From contig NC_014217.1 in NCBI RefSeq assembly GCF_000092925.1, positions 3,906,001-3,970,000 on the forward strand: a stretch of 64,000 nucleotides of DNA. The letters run 5' to 3'. The DNA comes from Ancylobacter novellus DSM 506 (GTDB taxonomy: Bacteria > Pseudomonadota > Alphaproteobacteria > Rhizobiales > Xanthobacteraceae). Numbering within the stretch: the stretch's first letter is position 1; every line of letters begins with the position of its first letter. The position numbers and the translations under genes were made by a program. This document shows positions 8,369 through 17,337 of this stretch, one piece after another. The notes beneath the pieces were generated by a model. It was not told the origin of the DNA, searched no databases, and saw only the letters and a program-made list of their open reading frames with translations.

Positions 8369-9031
8369 ATGAAGCGCCGCGCGCTGCTCCTGTCCGCCGC
8401 CGGCCTCTGGCTGGCCGCCCTGCTGTCCGCTGCCCTGCTGTCGGCGGGTCCCCTGGCGGCGGCGACGTCGGACGGCCGGCCCTCGAACAAGACGCTCGAC
8501 GTCGAGGCACTGCTCAACGACCCGCACGCGCCGACCGGCGGCAACCCCAAGGGCGACGTCACCATCGTCGCCTTCTTCGACTATAATTGCGGCTATTGCC
8601 GCAAGGCCTCGCCCGAGCTGGAGCGGCTGGTGAAGGAGGACGGCAAGATCCGCCTCGTCTACAAGGACTGGCCGATCCTGTCGGAATCCTCCGTGGTGGC
8701 GGCGCAGCTCGCCTTGGCGGCGAAGTACCAGGGCAAGTACGAGGCGGCGCACAAAAGGCTGATGACGCTGCCGGGCCGTGCCTCCACCGAGCGCATGAGC
8801 GCGGCGCTGGGCGAGGCCGGCGTCGACCGGGCCAAGCTCGCCAAGGACCTGAAGACCCATGCCCGCGAGATCGGCGCGCTTCTCTCGCGCAACAACGAGC
8901 AGGCCGAGGCGCTGGAGCTGCCGGGCACGCCGGTCTATCTCGTCGGCCCCTACAAGGTGGCGGCCGCGCTCGACTATGACGGCTTCAAGCAGGTGGTGAA
9001 GGACGCCCGCGCCCGCGCCGCCGCGCAGTAG
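8369..9031 (+). CDS. DsbA-family thioredoxin-like oxidoreductase, exported
   Basis: 220 residues with a long hydrophobic signal sequence (about 1-32), then a DsbA-like thioredoxin fold. The active-site CGYC is at residues 74-77 and the cis-proline loop is GTPVYLVG. The family is periplasmic and forms or isomerises disulfide bonds (Com1/BcfH-like or ScsC-like). ATG 8369 has GAAGGAAG just upstream. It follows the rutR-like gene by 62 bases on the same strand. The substrate proteins are unknown. Confidence 0.88.
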   Translation: MKRRALLLSAAGLWLAALLSAALLSAGPLAAATSDGRPSNKTLDVEALLNDPHAPTGGNPKGDVTIVAFFDYNCGYCRKASPELERLVKEDGKIRLVYKDWPILSESSVVAAQLALAAKYQGKYEAAHKRLMTLPGRASTERMSAALGEAGVDRAKLAKDLKTHAREIGALLSRNNEQAEALELPGTPVYLVGPYKVAAALDYDGFKQVVKDARARAAAQ

Positions 9032-9061
9032 GGGCTCTGTTTCCCTCGCTCTCCGTCCTTC

Positions 9062-9230
9062 CCTCATCCCCGGGCTTGACCCGGGGACTCAGGGGGCCGT
9101 CATCTCGGCCGAGCCCACGGGTCTTGCCATCGGCAAGCTCAAGGACAGGCTCCGCGAGAGCCGGGATCGCGTGCCGCTTTCTTTCCTGCGAACGATCCCG
9201 GATCGGCCTGCGGCCGTCCGGGATGACGGC
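9062..9230. repeat. Half family A palindrome plus full family B repeat
   Basis: 9062-9088 holds a lone family A left half (CTCATCCCCGGGCTTGACC). 9098-9230 is a family B unit bounded by GCCGTCATC and GGGATGACGGC. It is the inverted equivalent of the unit at 13722-13848, with which it shares GATCCCGGATCGGCCTGCGG, GAGCCGGGATCG and an internal GCAAG hairpin region. With the following repeat it fills most of the 353-base gap between the dsbA-like gene and the kinase. Confidence 0.75.
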
Positions 9231-9246
9231 TACACAATAGGTGCAC

Positions 9247-9341
9247 CGTCATGGCCGGGCTTGGCCCGGCCATCCACGCCTTCCTCACCGCCCGTGCCCG
9301 GCCCAAGTCGTGGATGCCCGGGCCAAGCCCGGGCATGACGG
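9247..9341. repeat. Family A extragenic palindrome
   Basis: A 95-base unit with inverted ends CCGTCATGGCCGGGCTTGG and CCAAGCCCGGGCATGACGG. Each half is itself a hairpin (GGCCGGGC/GCCCGGCC). It lies directly before the stop of the convergent kinase gene and so could also act in transcript stability or termination; that role is inference. Confidence 0.75.
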
Positions 9342-9384
9342 CCGGAGGGGTGGTGGCGCCGCACTGCCAGGCCAAGGCAGCGCC

Positions 9385-10926
9385 CTACAGCAGCCCCGCC
9401 GCCCGTGCCAGCACCTCGTCCGGCGTCCCCGAGCTCTCGATCACCGCCCAGTCGAGCGGGCCGATATCGCGGCCGGCCTGCCATTGAACCACCTCGGCCG
9501 TGGCGTCGGAGGCGTCGCCGCGGCGGGCCTCGACGCGGCGGGCGAGGGCGTCGACCGGCGCCTCCAGCCAGAGGCCGAGGAAATCGACGCCGCAGGCGCG
9601 GGCGACCTCGGCGATGGCGGCGCGCTCGTCCGGGCGCTGGTGCACCGCGTCGACCACCACGCCGTGGCCGGCGGCGAGCACGGCTTCGGCCCGCGCGCGC
9701 AGCGTCTCGTAGACCGCCTCGGTCATCGCCATGGAATAGGCGCCCGAGGGGAGGCGTTCCAGCTCCGGCGTACCGTGCAGGCGCTTGCGCTCGACATCCG
9801 AGCGCAGATGCACCGCCCCCGGCACCGGGCCGACCAGCGGCGCGAGGCGGGCGGCGAGCGTGCTCTTGCCGGACCCCGACAGCCCGCCGACCGCCACCAG
9901 CCGCACCGCGCGCGGACGAAGCGCTTCCTCCGCATAGGCGAGATAGGAGCGCGCCTCCTTCACCGCCGCCGCGCGTTCCCCGCCGGCGCGATGGCCGAGG
10001 GCGGCGGCGAGCACCTGCGCCCTAATCGCCGCGCGCAGGGCGATGAACAGCGGCAGCGCGGCGAGGCCGTCGAAGGGCGGGTCATCGCCGCAGGCGATGA
10101 GGTAGCGGTTGAGCAGCAGATTGGCTTCGAAGGCGAGGCCGCGCGCGCCGATGTCCATCAAAAGGAAGGCGAGGTCGTAGAGCCGGTCGGTGGTCGCCAG
10201 CGCCTCGTCGAATTCCAGCGCGTCGAACAGCACCGGCCGGCCGTCGATGAGCGCGATGTTACGCAGATGCAGGTCGCCATGGCAGCGGCGCACCTCGCCG
10301 GCCTCGGCGCGGCGGGCCAGCAGCGGCTCCAGCCGGTCGAAGGCCTCGGTGAAGGCGGCGTCGAGCCCGGCCACGCGGTCCGGCGCGAACACCTGCGGGC
10401 TCTCGTCCAGCCCGGCGACGACGCCCTGCGCCACCTTGCGCAGGGTGCCGGGCGGCGGGTTTGCGGCCGGGGCGCGCGCGTGCATCTGCGCCACCTGCTC
10501 CGCCAGCGCGGCGATCAGCGGCTGTATGAGCCCCTCCCGCGCCGCCACCTTGTCCAATGTGGCCTCTTCGTCGAAGCGGCGCATATGCACCGCCCATTCG
10601 ACGGTCTCTCCCTCGCCGCCGAGATGCAGCGCGCCGCCGCGGCGGATAATGGGCACGAGGCCGAGATAGAGTTCCGGCGCGGTGGCGCGGTTGATCTCGA
10701 TTTCGCGGGCGCAGGCGCGCCGGCGCTTCTCCAGCGTCGAGAAATCCATGAAGGAAAAGCGCACCGCGCGCTTGACCTTGTAGACGTCGGCGCCGGCGAG
10801 GAAGACCACGGCGCCATGGGTGTCGATGCGCCCCACCGCTTCCTTCAGCCCATAGGTCGCGGGATCGGCGAGCAGGCGGAACACCGGCTCCTGGTCGGCG
10901 ACGACGTGGTCGGCACTGATACTCAT
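9385..10926 (-). CDS. Bifunctional aminoglycoside-phosphotransferase-like / P-loop ATPase fusion
   Basis: 513 residues in two parts. The first 330 or so look like an APH/choline-kinase fold, with CHGDLHLRN as the catalytic loop and FDALEFDEALATTDRLYDLA following it. The last 180 are a P-loop kinase domain with Walker A GGLSGSGKST and a downstream RRVEARRGDASDA arginine-rich lid. This fusion is common in proteobacteria and annotated as bifunctional aminoglycoside phosphotransferase/ATP-binding protein; its natural substrate is not established and antibiotic resistance should not be inferred. The start at ATG 10926 (MSISADHVV) is preferred over an upstream in-frame start that lacks family similarity. 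Confidence 0.85.
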   Translation of the reverse strand: MSISADHVVADQEPVFRLLADPATYGLKEAVGRIDTHGAVVFLAGADVYKVKRAVRFSFMDFSTLEKRRRACAREIEINRATAPELYLGLVPIIRRGGALHLGGEGETVEWAVHMRRFDEEATLDKVAAREGLIQPLIAALAEQVAQMHARAPAANPPPGTLRKVAQGVVAGLDESPQVFAPDRVAGLDAAFTEAFDRLEPLLARRAEAGEVRRCHGDLHLRNIALIDGRPVLFDALEFDEALATTDRLYDLAFLLMDIGARGLAFEANLLLNRYLIACGDDPPFDGLAALPLFIALRAAIRAQVLAAALGHRAGGERAAAVKEARSYLAYAEEALRPRAVRLVAVGGLSGSGKSTLAARLAPLVGPVPGAVHLRSDVERKRLHGTPELERLPSGAYSMAMTEAVYETLRARAEAVLAAGHGVVVDAVHQRPDERAAIAEVARACGVDFLGLWLEAPVDALARRVEARRGDASDATAEVVQWQAGRDIGPLDWAVIESSGTPDEVLARAAGLL

Positions 10927-11082
10927 CGCGGGCACTCTACAGCAGGGGTTCTGGCCCGCCATACGGCAAGCTGCGCAGCCTTCCCATCGCGCGAAACACG
11001 GTGGGCGGGCGCGCGGTTTCGCCGTAAGCATGGCGCAGAAGCATGACGTGAATGCTCACGCCCGCCCGATCAGGATCTCCCC

Positions 11083-12135
11083 GTGACCGACACCTCCCTC
11101 CGCCGCATGCCCGGCTTCGGCAGCGACAATGTCGCCGGCGTCTCGCCCGCCATCCTCCAGGCCCTCGCCGCCGTCAATGACAGCCCCGCGCCCTCCTATG
11201 GCGCCGACGAGGTCTCCGCCCGCGTCGAGGCGCGGCTCTCCGCCTTGTTCGAACGCGAGGTGGCGGTGCTGCTGGTCTCCACCGGCACGGCGGCGAACGC
11301 GCTGTCGCTCGCCGTGCTCACCCCGCCCTGGGGCGCCGTGCTGTGCCATGCCGAGAGCCATGTCGAGAACGACGAGTGCGGCGCGCCGGAATTCTTCACC
11401 GGCGGTGCCAAGCTGGTGCATGTGCCGGGCGACAGGGCACTGATCGACCCCGAGGCGCTGGCGAAGGAAGCCGCCTATGGACGGGGCGACGTCCACCGCG
11501 TGCAGCCGGCCTGCGTCTCCATCACCCAGGCGAGCGAGCTCGGCACGCTATATTCGCTTGAGCATATCCGGGCCATCGGCGCGGTCTGCCGCGAGGCGGG
11601 GCTCGGGCTGCACATGGACGGCTCGCGCTTCGCCAATGCGGTCGCCGCGCTCGGTGCCTCGCCGGCGGAGCTGACCTGGAAGGCCGGGGTGGACATCCTC
11701 TCCTTCGGCGCCACCAAGAACGGCGCCATGGGGGTCGACGCCATCGTGCTGTTCGACAAGGCGAAGGCGGACGAGCTGGCCCTGCGCCGCAAGCGGGCGG
11801 GGCACCTCTCCTCCAAGATGCGCTTCCTCGCCGCGCAGATGGAGGCGTATCTCGAAGGCGACCTCTGGCTCGCCAATGCCCGCCATGCCAACGCCATGGC
11901 CGCGCGGCTGGCGGCCGGGCTCAAAGCGATCCCCGGCGTGGAGCCACAGGGCAAGGTGGAAGCGAACATGCTGTTCGTGCGCCTGCCGCAGAACATGATC
12001 GACGGGCTCTTGGCGCAGGGCTTCCGCTTCTACACTGGCCGCTGGGACGAGCGGGTGGCGCGGCTCGTCACCTCCTTCGCCACGACCGAGGAGGATGTCG
12101 ACCTGCTGCTGGAGGCGGCTTTGAGGCTGGCCTAA
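11083..12135 (+). CDS. ltaE: Low-specificity L-threonine aldolase
   Basis: 350 residues starting at GTG 11083. It has the fold-type I PLP layout of threonine aldolases: an early FGSDNVAGVSP motif, the substrate/cofactor segment GLHMDGSRFANA near 175-186, and the Schiff-base lysine K212 in LSFGATKNG. The enzyme splits threonine or allo-threonine into glycine and acetaldehyde in the cytoplasm. A neighbouring MocR regulator faces it across a repeat, but no link between the two is shown. Confidence 0.9.
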   Translation: MTDTSLRRMPGFGSDNVAGVSPAILQALAAVNDSPAPSYGADEVSARVEARLSALFEREVAVLLVSTGTAANALSLAVLTPPWGAVLCHAESHVENDECGAPEFFTGGAKLVHVPGDRALIDPEALAKEAAYGRGDVHRVQPACVSITQASELGTLYSLEHIRAIGAVCREAGLGLHMDGSRFANAVAALGASPAELTWKAGVDILSFGATKNGAMGVDAIVLFDKAKADELALRRKRAGHLSSKMRFLAAQMEAYLEGDLWLANARHANAMAARLAAGLKAIPGVEPQGKVEANMLFVRLPQNMIDGLLAQGFRFYTGRWDERVARLVTSFATTEEDVDLLLEAALRLA

Positions 12136-12156
12136 TTCCGCATCACACATACACGC

Positions 12157-12306
12157 CGTCATCCCCGGGCTTGGCCCGGGGATCCACGACTTTGCCGGTG
12201 CGCCGGCGGAACCCAAGGCGTGGATGGCCGGGCCAAGCCCGGCCATGACGGTCATCGAGCGATGGAAAGCGATCCCGGCTCCGCTTCGCTGCGGCCGGGA
12301 TGACGG
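12157..12306. repeat. Family A palindrome followed by a partial family B unit
   Basis: 12157-12250 is a clean family A copy (CGTCATCCCCGGGCTTGG ... CCAAGCCCGGCCATGACG). 12251-12306 is a shortened family B copy (GCGATCCCGGCTCCGCTTCG ... GCCGGGATGACGG). It occupies the gap between the convergent ltaE and MocR genes. Confidence 0.75.
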
Positions 12307-12315
12307 ACGAGGTGA

Positions 12316-13701
12316 TCACACCACCGACGACACCGCCTCGGGCGACTGCTCCAGTGCGTGCGCCATGAAGTCGAGCGCCGAGCGGATCTGCGCCCGGCTC
12401 GCCGGGCCGCCGAGGCAGACGCGCACGGCTTCCATCGCCGGCCCCGCCACGGTGAAAGCGTCGCTCGCCACCACGCCGATGCCGGTCGATCGCATATGGC
12501 CGACGAAGGCCGAACGGGTCCACGGTTCCGGCAGCTCGATCCAGAGATTGAAGGCGAGCGGGTCGGCGCGGAAAGAGCCCGCCGGCAATATGTCGGTGGC
12601 CATCTGCTGGCGCGCCATGGTCTCCGAGCGGATGAAGCGCAGCAGCGTGTCGGCGGTGCCGTCCTCGATCCAGCGCGTCGCCAGCGCCGTGGTCAGCGGC
12701 GAGGCCATCACGTTCGCCGTGCGCAGTGCCGCGGCGAAGGGGTAGCCCGAGCGCGCGTCGGGCACCACGACATAGGCCGCGCGCAGCCCGGCGCCGATGC
12801 ATTTGGCCAGCCCCGCCACGTGCCAGGTGAGGTCCGGCGCGATGGCGGCGAGCGGCGGCGGGCCATGCGCGGGGATGAAGCCATAGGCGTCGTCCTCGAC
12901 GATCGGCACGCCGAAGCGCCGGGCGACCTGCGCGATGGCGGTGCGCCGCGCTTCGGGGATGGTCAGCGTGGTCGGGTTCTGCAGCGTCGGGTTGAGGTAG
13001 AGCGCCTTCGGCGCATGCTCGGCGCAGGCCCTGGCGAAGGCGTCGGGATCGATGCCGTCGCGATCCATCGGCAGGCCGCAGAGCCTCACCCCGAGCTGCG
13101 CCGCCACCGCCCGCGCGCCGGGATAGGTGACGGCCTCGCACAGCACGGTGTCGCCCGCCTTCGCCAGCAGGCCGAGAATGCCGAGCAGCGCCGGATGCGC
13201 GCCCGGCGTAACGAAGACGCGCTCCTGGGCCGGCACCAGCGCCCGCCGGCCCAGCCAGGCGGAGGCGGCGTCCTTGTCCGCCGGCGTGCCGCCGAAGCCC
13301 TGGTAGCGCAAGAGGGCCACGAGATCGCGCGCCACCTCGGCAAGGCCGTCCTGCATGCGCTCGATCAGAACTGGGTCGTCCGGCTCGGGCGGCAGGTTCA
13401 TCGAGAGATCCACCGTGCCCGGACGCGCCGCGCTGGCGGTGCGGGTCTTCGGCCGCGGCGAGCCGGTAACGAAGGTGCCCTGCCCGACGCGCGATTCCAC
13501 CAGGCCGCGCTTCTGCGCCTCGACATAGCCGCGCGCCACGGTGGTGAAGTCGATATCGAGCCTTGTGGCGAGCTTCCTCTGCGGCGGCAGCCGGTCGCCG
13601 ATGGCGAGCTTGCCCGCGCGTATGTCCTCGGCGATCAGGTCGGCGATGGCGAGGTAGCGCGGCTTGTCGGAGCGGGAGAGGTCGGGAATCCAGTCGGCCA
13701 T
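12316..13701 (-). CDS. MocR-type regulator (GntR helix-turn-helix fused to aminotransferase fold)
   Basis: 461 residues. An N-terminal winged helix of the GntR class (GDRLPPQRKLATRLDIDFTT) is followed by a fold-type I aminotransferase domain. Typical elements are YLNPTLQNPTT, VEDDAYG, and the presumed PLP lysine in GLAKCIGAGLR. MocR proteins usually regulate a neighbouring or metabolic gene in response to PLP or an amino acid. It is transcribed away from the Nit1C cluster, with which it shares a 472-base intergenic region. ATG 13701 (MADWIPDLSR) is taken because the HTH begins soon after it. Confidence 0.9.
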   Translation of the reverse strand: MADWIPDLSRSDKPRYLAIADLIAEDIRAGKLAIGDRLPPQRKLATRLDIDFTTVARGYVEAQKRGLVESRVGQGTFVTGSPRPKTRTASAARPGTVDLSMNLPPEPDDPVLIERMQDGLAEVARDLVALLRYQGFGGTPADKDAASAWLGRRALVPAQERVFVTPGAHPALLGILGLLAKAGDTVLCEAVTYPGARAVAAQLGVRLCGLPMDRDGIDPDAFARACAEHAPKALYLNPTLQNPTTLTIPEARRTAIAQVARRFGVPIVEDDAYGFIPAHGPPPLAAIAPDLTWHVAGLAKCIGAGLRAAYVVVPDARSGYPFAAALRTANVMASPLTTALATRWIEDGTADTLLRFIRSETMARQQMATDILPAGSFRADPLAFNLWIELPEPWTRSAFVGHMRSTGIGVVASDAFTVAGPAMEAVRVCLGGPASRAQIRSALDFMAHALEQSPEAVSSVV

Positions 13702-13721
13702 CGGTTCGTCACTTTGCTTGT

Positions 13722-13848
13722 CGTCATCCCGGACGGCCGCAAGGCCGATCCGGGATCGTCTGCCAGACCTGATAGCGATCCCGGCTCTCGCGGAGCCTGT
13801 CCTCGGGCTTGCCGGAGGCAAGACCCGTCGGCTCGGCCGGGATGACGG
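13722..13848. repeat. Family B extragenic repeat
   Basis: A 127-base unit bounded by CGTCATCCCGGACGGCC and GGCCGGGATGACGG. Inside it are GATCCGGGATCG, GATCCCGGCTCTCGCGGAGCC and a CTTGCCGGAGGCAAG hairpin. It is the reverse-orientation partner of the unit at 9098-9230 and lies directly upstream of the MocR start. Confidence 0.75.
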
Positions 13849-13887
13849 TACCCTGTGTAGCACAGCATAATTGACTGGAAAATGTTG

Positions 13888-13909
13888 CAGAGGTTGTCGG
13901 GCACCTCTG
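13888..13909. promoter_or_regulatory. Inverted repeat CAGAGGT-N8-ACCTCTG, candidate operator
   Basis: Two perfect 7-base arms separated by eight bases lie between the MocR gene and the Nit1C promoter, about 200 bases upstream of the sigma-54 site. The position suits a binding site for a sigma-54 activator or for the MocR protein itself. A second imperfect dyad around GGTAGTTACC is at 13931-13940. Function is inference from symmetry and position. Confidence 0.35.
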
Positions 13910-13999
13910 GTCCACAATTTGCTGCGTAAGGGTAGTTACCTACGACGTGCCGGCCCATGCGCATGAAGCGGGCATCTTCCCGCCGTTTCGTTAGGCTTC

Positions 14000-14100
14000 C
14001 GCATCATTTTTCAACAACTCCAGACTCGGCCGCTCTCTCTAATTGAATGTATTATTGTATGTAATTTGACTGTTCTGATGATTCTTTCATCAATCCGTCA
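14000..14100. other. AT-rich intergenic segment upstream of the sigma-54 promoter
   Basis: This stretch is much richer in A and T than the rest of the window (for example AATTGAATGTATTATTG at about 14041-14057). It carries no credible gene. Position between a possible activator site and a -24/-12 promoter suits a bend or IHF-type region, though I do not see a clean IHF consensus. Confidence 0.4.
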
Positions 14101-14102
14101 AT

Positions 14103-14118
14103 TGGCACATTGATTGCA
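14103..14118 (+). promoter_or_regulatory. Sigma-54 (-24/-12) promoter of the Nit1C cluster
   Basis: TGGCAC (14103-14108), five bases, then TTGCA (14114-14118) matches the sigma-54 consensus TGGCAC-N5-TTGC exactly. Transcription would start near 14128, giving a leader of about 45 bases before the first Nit1C gene. Sigma-54 control requires an ATP-dependent activator; none is encoded nearby. Confidence 0.85.
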
Positions 14119-14173
14119 AATCCCTCTGGCGTGAGGCCGGCGCCGCCGGTCCCGTCCAGTCAAGGAGAGCGAC

Positions 14174-14656
14174 ATGGCCACCATCACCGTGCCGGCCCAC
14201 CAGAAGGGTGACGTCCTCGTCGATTACGAGGACAAGAAGTTCGAGGACGTAAAGGCCGCCCCCGGCGAGAAGGCGCTCGTCACCTTCCACACCGTGGCCT
14301 TCGAAGGCTCGATCGGCCTCGTGAACCTGCTTCAGGCCTCGCGCCTGATCCAGAAGGGCTTCGAGACCTCCGTCCTGCTCTATGGCCCCGGCGTCACGCT
14401 CGGCGTGCAGCGCGGCTTTCCCAAGCTCGGCGACGAGGCCTTCCCCGGCCATCTCAACTTCAACGGCCGCATCGAGAAGATCATCAATGACGGCGGCAAG
14501 GTCTATGCCTGCCGCTTCGCCCTGCAGGCGCTCTACGGCCATGGCGAGGGCGCGCTGATCCCCGGCGTCATCCCGATCTCGCCGCTCGACGTGCTCGACA
14601 TCGTGCTCGTCCACCGCCGCGACAACGCCTTCATGCTCCACACGTGGACGCTGTGA
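14174..14656 (+). CDS. MSMEG_0572/Sll0783 family nitrogen starvation response protein
   Basis: 160 residues ([20 protein letters not shown]...) recognised as the first gene of Nit1C clusters, the Sll0783/MSMEG_0572 family, which looks like a DsrE/F-type small fold. In Synechocystis the homologue is strongly induced by nitrogen starvation and its loss impairs polyhydroxybutyrate accumulation. Its biochemistry is unknown. It is the first gene behind the sigma-54 promoter and 40 bases ahead of the nitrilase. The ribosome binding site is AAGGAG, eight bases or so upstream of the ATG. Confidence 0.92.
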   Translation: MATITVPAHQKGDVLVDYEDKKFEDVKAAPGEKALVTFHTVAFEGSIGLVNLLQASRLIQKGFETSVLLYGPGVTLGVQRGFPKLGDEAFPGHLNFNGRIEKIINDGGKVYACRFALQALYGHGEGALIPGVIPISPLDVLDIVLVHRRDNAFMLHTWTL

Positions 14657-14696
14657 CCCGGACGCTGTAGGCGCCGAACCGCTCAGGGAGGCCGCG

Positions 14697-15770
14697 ATGG
14701 CCGAGAAGCGTATCGTGAGGGTGGGCGCGGTGCAGATCGCGCCCGACCTCGACAGCCTGGAGGGCACGCTCACCCGCGTGCTCGCCGCGCTGGACGAGGC
14801 GGCGGGGAAGGGCGCGCGATTCGTGGTCTTCCCCGAGACCTTCGTGCCCTGGTACCCCTATTTCTCCTTCGTGCTCCCGCCGGTCCTGACCGGGGCGGAG
14901 CATCTGCGGCTCTACGACAATGCGGTCGTCGTACCCGGCCCGGTGACGGACGCGGTGTCGGCTGCCGCTCGCCGCCTCGGCGTGGTGGTCGTGCTCGGGG
15001 TGAACGAGCGCGACCACGGCTCGCTCTACAACACCCAGCTCGTCTTCGACGCCGACGGCAGCCTCATGCTCAAGCGGCGCAAGATCACCCCGACCTTCCA
15101 TGAGCGGATGATCTGGGGGCAGGGCGACGGCGCCGGCCTCAAGGCGGTCGACACCGCCGTCGGCCGGGTCGGCGCGCTGGCCTGCTGGGAGCACTACAAT
15201 CCCCTCGCCCGCTACGCCCTGATGGCGCAGCATGAGGAGATCCACGTCGCCCAGTTCCCCGGCTCGCTGGTGGGGCCGATCTTCGCCGAGCAGATCGAGG
15301 TGACGATCCGCCACCACGCGCTGGAATCCGGCTGCTTCGTGGTCAATTCCACCGGTTGGCTCACCGACGAACAGATCGCCCGCATCTCCCCCGACGAGAA
15401 ACTGCGCAAGGCGCTCACCGGCGGCTGCATGACGGCGATCATCTCGCCCGAGGGCAGCCATGTCGTGCCCCCGCTCACCTCCGGCGAGGGCATCCTCATC
15501 GCCGATCTCGACATGGGCCTCATCACCAAGCGCAAGCGGATGATGGATTCGGTCGGCCACTACGCCCGGCCCGAACTGCTCAGCCTCAACCTCGACAACC
15601 GGCCGGCTGCACCGATGCAGCAGGCCGCTCCCTTCCCAGCGAACCATGGGAGTGCGTCCGATGAAGCCGATGGACCTGGCGAGCGAATTGCAGCCGCTGC
15701 CGACGGAGCATCTGATCAACGAGTTGCAGTCCTACGGGGTGCGGCTCGTCGATCCGAAGGCCGGGGCTGA
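14697..15770 (+). CDS. Nit1-type nitrilase of the Nit1C cluster
   Basis: 357 residues, closely resembling the Nit6803/MSMEG nitrilase group. The catalytic triad is visible: Glu47 (FPETF), Lys129 ([12 protein letters not shown]) and Cys163 ([10 protein letters not shown]). It hydrolyses organic nitriles, or cyanide-derived compounds in cyanide-assimilating bacteria, to acid and ammonia. AGGGAGG at 14685 precedes ATG 14697. The last 37 or so residues (Ala, Asp, Gly, Arg rich) are read from bases that also encode the start of the next gene in another frame, a 110-base overlap. The conserved domain ends before that tail. Confidence 0.95.
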   Translation: MAEKRIVRVGAVQIAPDLDSLEGTLTRVLAALDEAAGKGARFVVFPETFVPWYPYFSFVLPPVLTGAEHLRLYDNAVVVPGPVTDAVSAAARRLGVVVVLGVNERDHGSLYNTQLVFDADGSLMLKRRKITPTFHERMIWGQGDGAGLKAVDTAVGRVGALACWEHYNPLARYALMAQHEEIHVAQFPGSLVGPIFAEQIEVTIRHHALESGCFVVNSTGWLTDEQIARISPDEKLRKALTGGCMTAIISPEGSHVVPPLTSGEGILIADLDMGLITKRKRMMDSVGHYARPELLSLNLDNRPAAPMQQAAPFPANHGSASDEADGPGERIAAAADGASDQRVAVLRGAARRSEGRG

Positions 15771-16797
15771 CAGTCGCCGCGGCGGCGCCGGCCCTTCGGA
15801 CCACAAGGCGCTGACGCTGGACGGCGTGACGGTGATGGTGCCGGTGCACACCGCGCCGGCCTTCGAGAGCCCGTATCTGGTCGAGAAGCCCGACGCCTAT
15901 GGGCGAAGCCGCATCAGCCGCGACGGGCTGGTGATCGGCGAGGTGTCGTTCCCCTTGCAGCCCAAGTTCTACGGGCTCTCCACGGCCGACGGCATCCCCT
16001 ATTCCAAGATCGCCGTGCTGCACGGGCGCGACGTGCTGGCGACCACGGTCCTTCAGACCTGCATCCGCTACCAGAGCCGCACCAAGACCTGCCAGTTCTG
16101 CGCCATCGGCCAGTCGCTGGCGGCGGGCCGCACCATCGAGCGCAAGACTCCGGCCCAGCTCGCCGAAGTCGCCAAGGCCGCGGTCGAGCTCGATGGCGTC
16201 AAGCACATGGTGATGACCACCGGCACCCCGCCCGGCAAGGACCGGGGCGCCGCCATCCTCACCGAAAGCGCGCAAGCGGTGAAGGCGGCGGTGGACCTTC
16301 CCATTCAGGTGCAGTGCGAGCCGCCGGACGATGACGACTGGTTCGCCCGCATGCGCGCGGCCGGGGCGGATGCGCTCGGCATGCATCTGGAAGCCTGCAC
16401 CGAGGAGGTGCGCGCGCGCATCATGCCCGGCAAGGCGCAGGTGTCGGTGGAGCGCTATTTCCAGGCCTTCGAGGCCGCCGTGCCGGTGTTCGGGCCTGGA
16501 CAGGTCTCGACCTATATCCTCGCCGGGCTCGGCGACAGCCGAGAGGACATCCTCTCCGTCTGCGACCGGCTGACCCGCATCGGCGTCTATCCCTTCGTGG
16601 TGCCCTTCGTGCCGATCTCCGGCACGCCGCTGGAAAGCCACCCCACCCCCTCGCCCGCCTTCATGAACTCCATCCTCGGCCCGCTGTCGGGGATGATGAT
16701 CGCGCGCGGGCTCAAATCCATCGAGGTGAAGGCCGGCTGCGCCAAATGCGGCGCCTGCTCGGCGCTCTCTACCTATGAGCGGAGGGCCTGTTCATGA
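15661..16797 (+). CDS. MSMEG_0568/Sll0785 family radical SAM protein
   Basis: 378 residues from ATG 15661, which has GGGAG eight bases upstream; an in-frame ATG at 15646 would add five residues. An early family motif [12 protein letters not shown] is present near residue 40. The presumed iron-sulfur cysteines are C134, C144 and C147 (spacing C-x9-C-x2-C, unlike the common C-x3-C-x2-C). The C-terminus has a further cysteine group [13 protein letters not shown] that could hold an auxiliary cluster. It is an essential-looking part of Nit1C; the reaction is unknown. It overlaps the nitrilase frame by 110 bases and the next gene by four. Confidence 0.92.
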   Translation: MKPMDLASELQPLPTEHLINELQSYGVRLVDPKAGADSRRGGAGPSDHKALTLDGVTVMVPVHTAPAFESPYLVEKPDAYGRSRISRDGLVIGEVSFPLQPKFYGLSTADGIPYSKIAVLHGRDVLATTVLQTCIRYQSRTKTCQFCAIGQSLAAGRTIERKTPAQLAEVAKAAVELDGVKHMVMTTGTPPGKDRGAAILTESAQAVKAAVDLPIQVQCEPPDDDDWFARMRAAGADALGMHLEACTEEVRARIMPGKAQVSVERYFQAFEAAVPVFGPGQVSTYILAGLGDSREDILSVCDRLTRIGVYPFVVPFVPISGTPLESHPTPSPAFMNSILGPLSGMMIARGLKSIEVKAGCAKCGACSALSTYERRACS

Positions 16798-17336
16798 TCT
16801 TCGAGCCCTTCCGCCCCTTCATCGCCAGCGATTTCCAGGTGAAGTTCGCCACCGCCACCTGGGAACGCCGCTGCGCCGCCCTCCTGCGCCGGCAGGTGTT
16901 CTGCGAGGAGCAGGGCCTGTTCGACGGCGACGACCGCGACGCCATCGACGAGGCCGCCATCCCCATCGTCGCCGTCTCCATGCTCGGCGTGGCGGCGGAC
17001 GATGTGGTCGGCACGGTTCGCATCCATGAAGCCGAGCCCGGCGTCTGGTGGGGCTCGCGCCTCGCCGTGGCGGAGGATTATCGAAAAGTCGGCGCGCTCG
17101 GCGCGGCGCTGATCAAGCTCGCCGTCTCCTCCGCCCATGCGCGCGGCTGCCACCGCTTCCTCGCCCATGTGCAGGCGCAGAACGGCCTGCTGTTCCGACG
17201 GCTGCACTGGAACATCGTCGAGGAGAAGGAGCTGCATGGCCGCCCGCATTACCTGATGCAGGCGGATCTCGCTCATTACCCGCCGATCATCGACGCCGAG
17301 ACCGGCTTCCGCACCTTCCCACGGAAGGCGGCCTGA
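16794..17336 (+). CDS. MSMEG_0567/Sll0786 family nitrogen starvation N-acetyltransferase
   Basis: 180 residues with a GNAT fold: QVFCEEQGLFDGDDRDAID early, RLAVAEDYRKVGALGAALI as the acetyl-CoA binding region, and a late NGLLFRRLHWNIVEE segment. The ATG overlaps the radical SAM stop (ATGA), implying coupling. In other Nit1C clusters this protein is separate from, or fused to, the AIR-synthase-like partner that follows here. The acyl acceptor is unknown. Confidence 0.9.
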   Translation: MIFEPFRPFIASDFQVKFATATWERRCAALLRRQVFCEEQGLFDGDDRDAIDEAAIPIVAVSMLGVAADDVVGTVRIHEAEPGVWWGSRLAVAEDYRKVGALGAALIKLAVSSAHARGCHRFLAHVQAQNGLLFRRLHWNIVEEKELHGRPHYLMQADLAHYPPIIDAETGFRTFPRKAA

Positions 17337-17337
17337 T

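Noticed and set aside
9385..10926. Antibiotic-resistance kinase
   Set aside because: Although the N-terminal half has an aminoglycoside phosphotransferase-like loop, the fusion to a P-loop kinase is a widespread housekeeping-type family and nothing here ties it to resistance.
15646..15660. Upstream ATG for the radical SAM gene
   Set aside because: It overlaps the likely GGGAG ribosome binding site for ATG 15661; kept only as an alternative.
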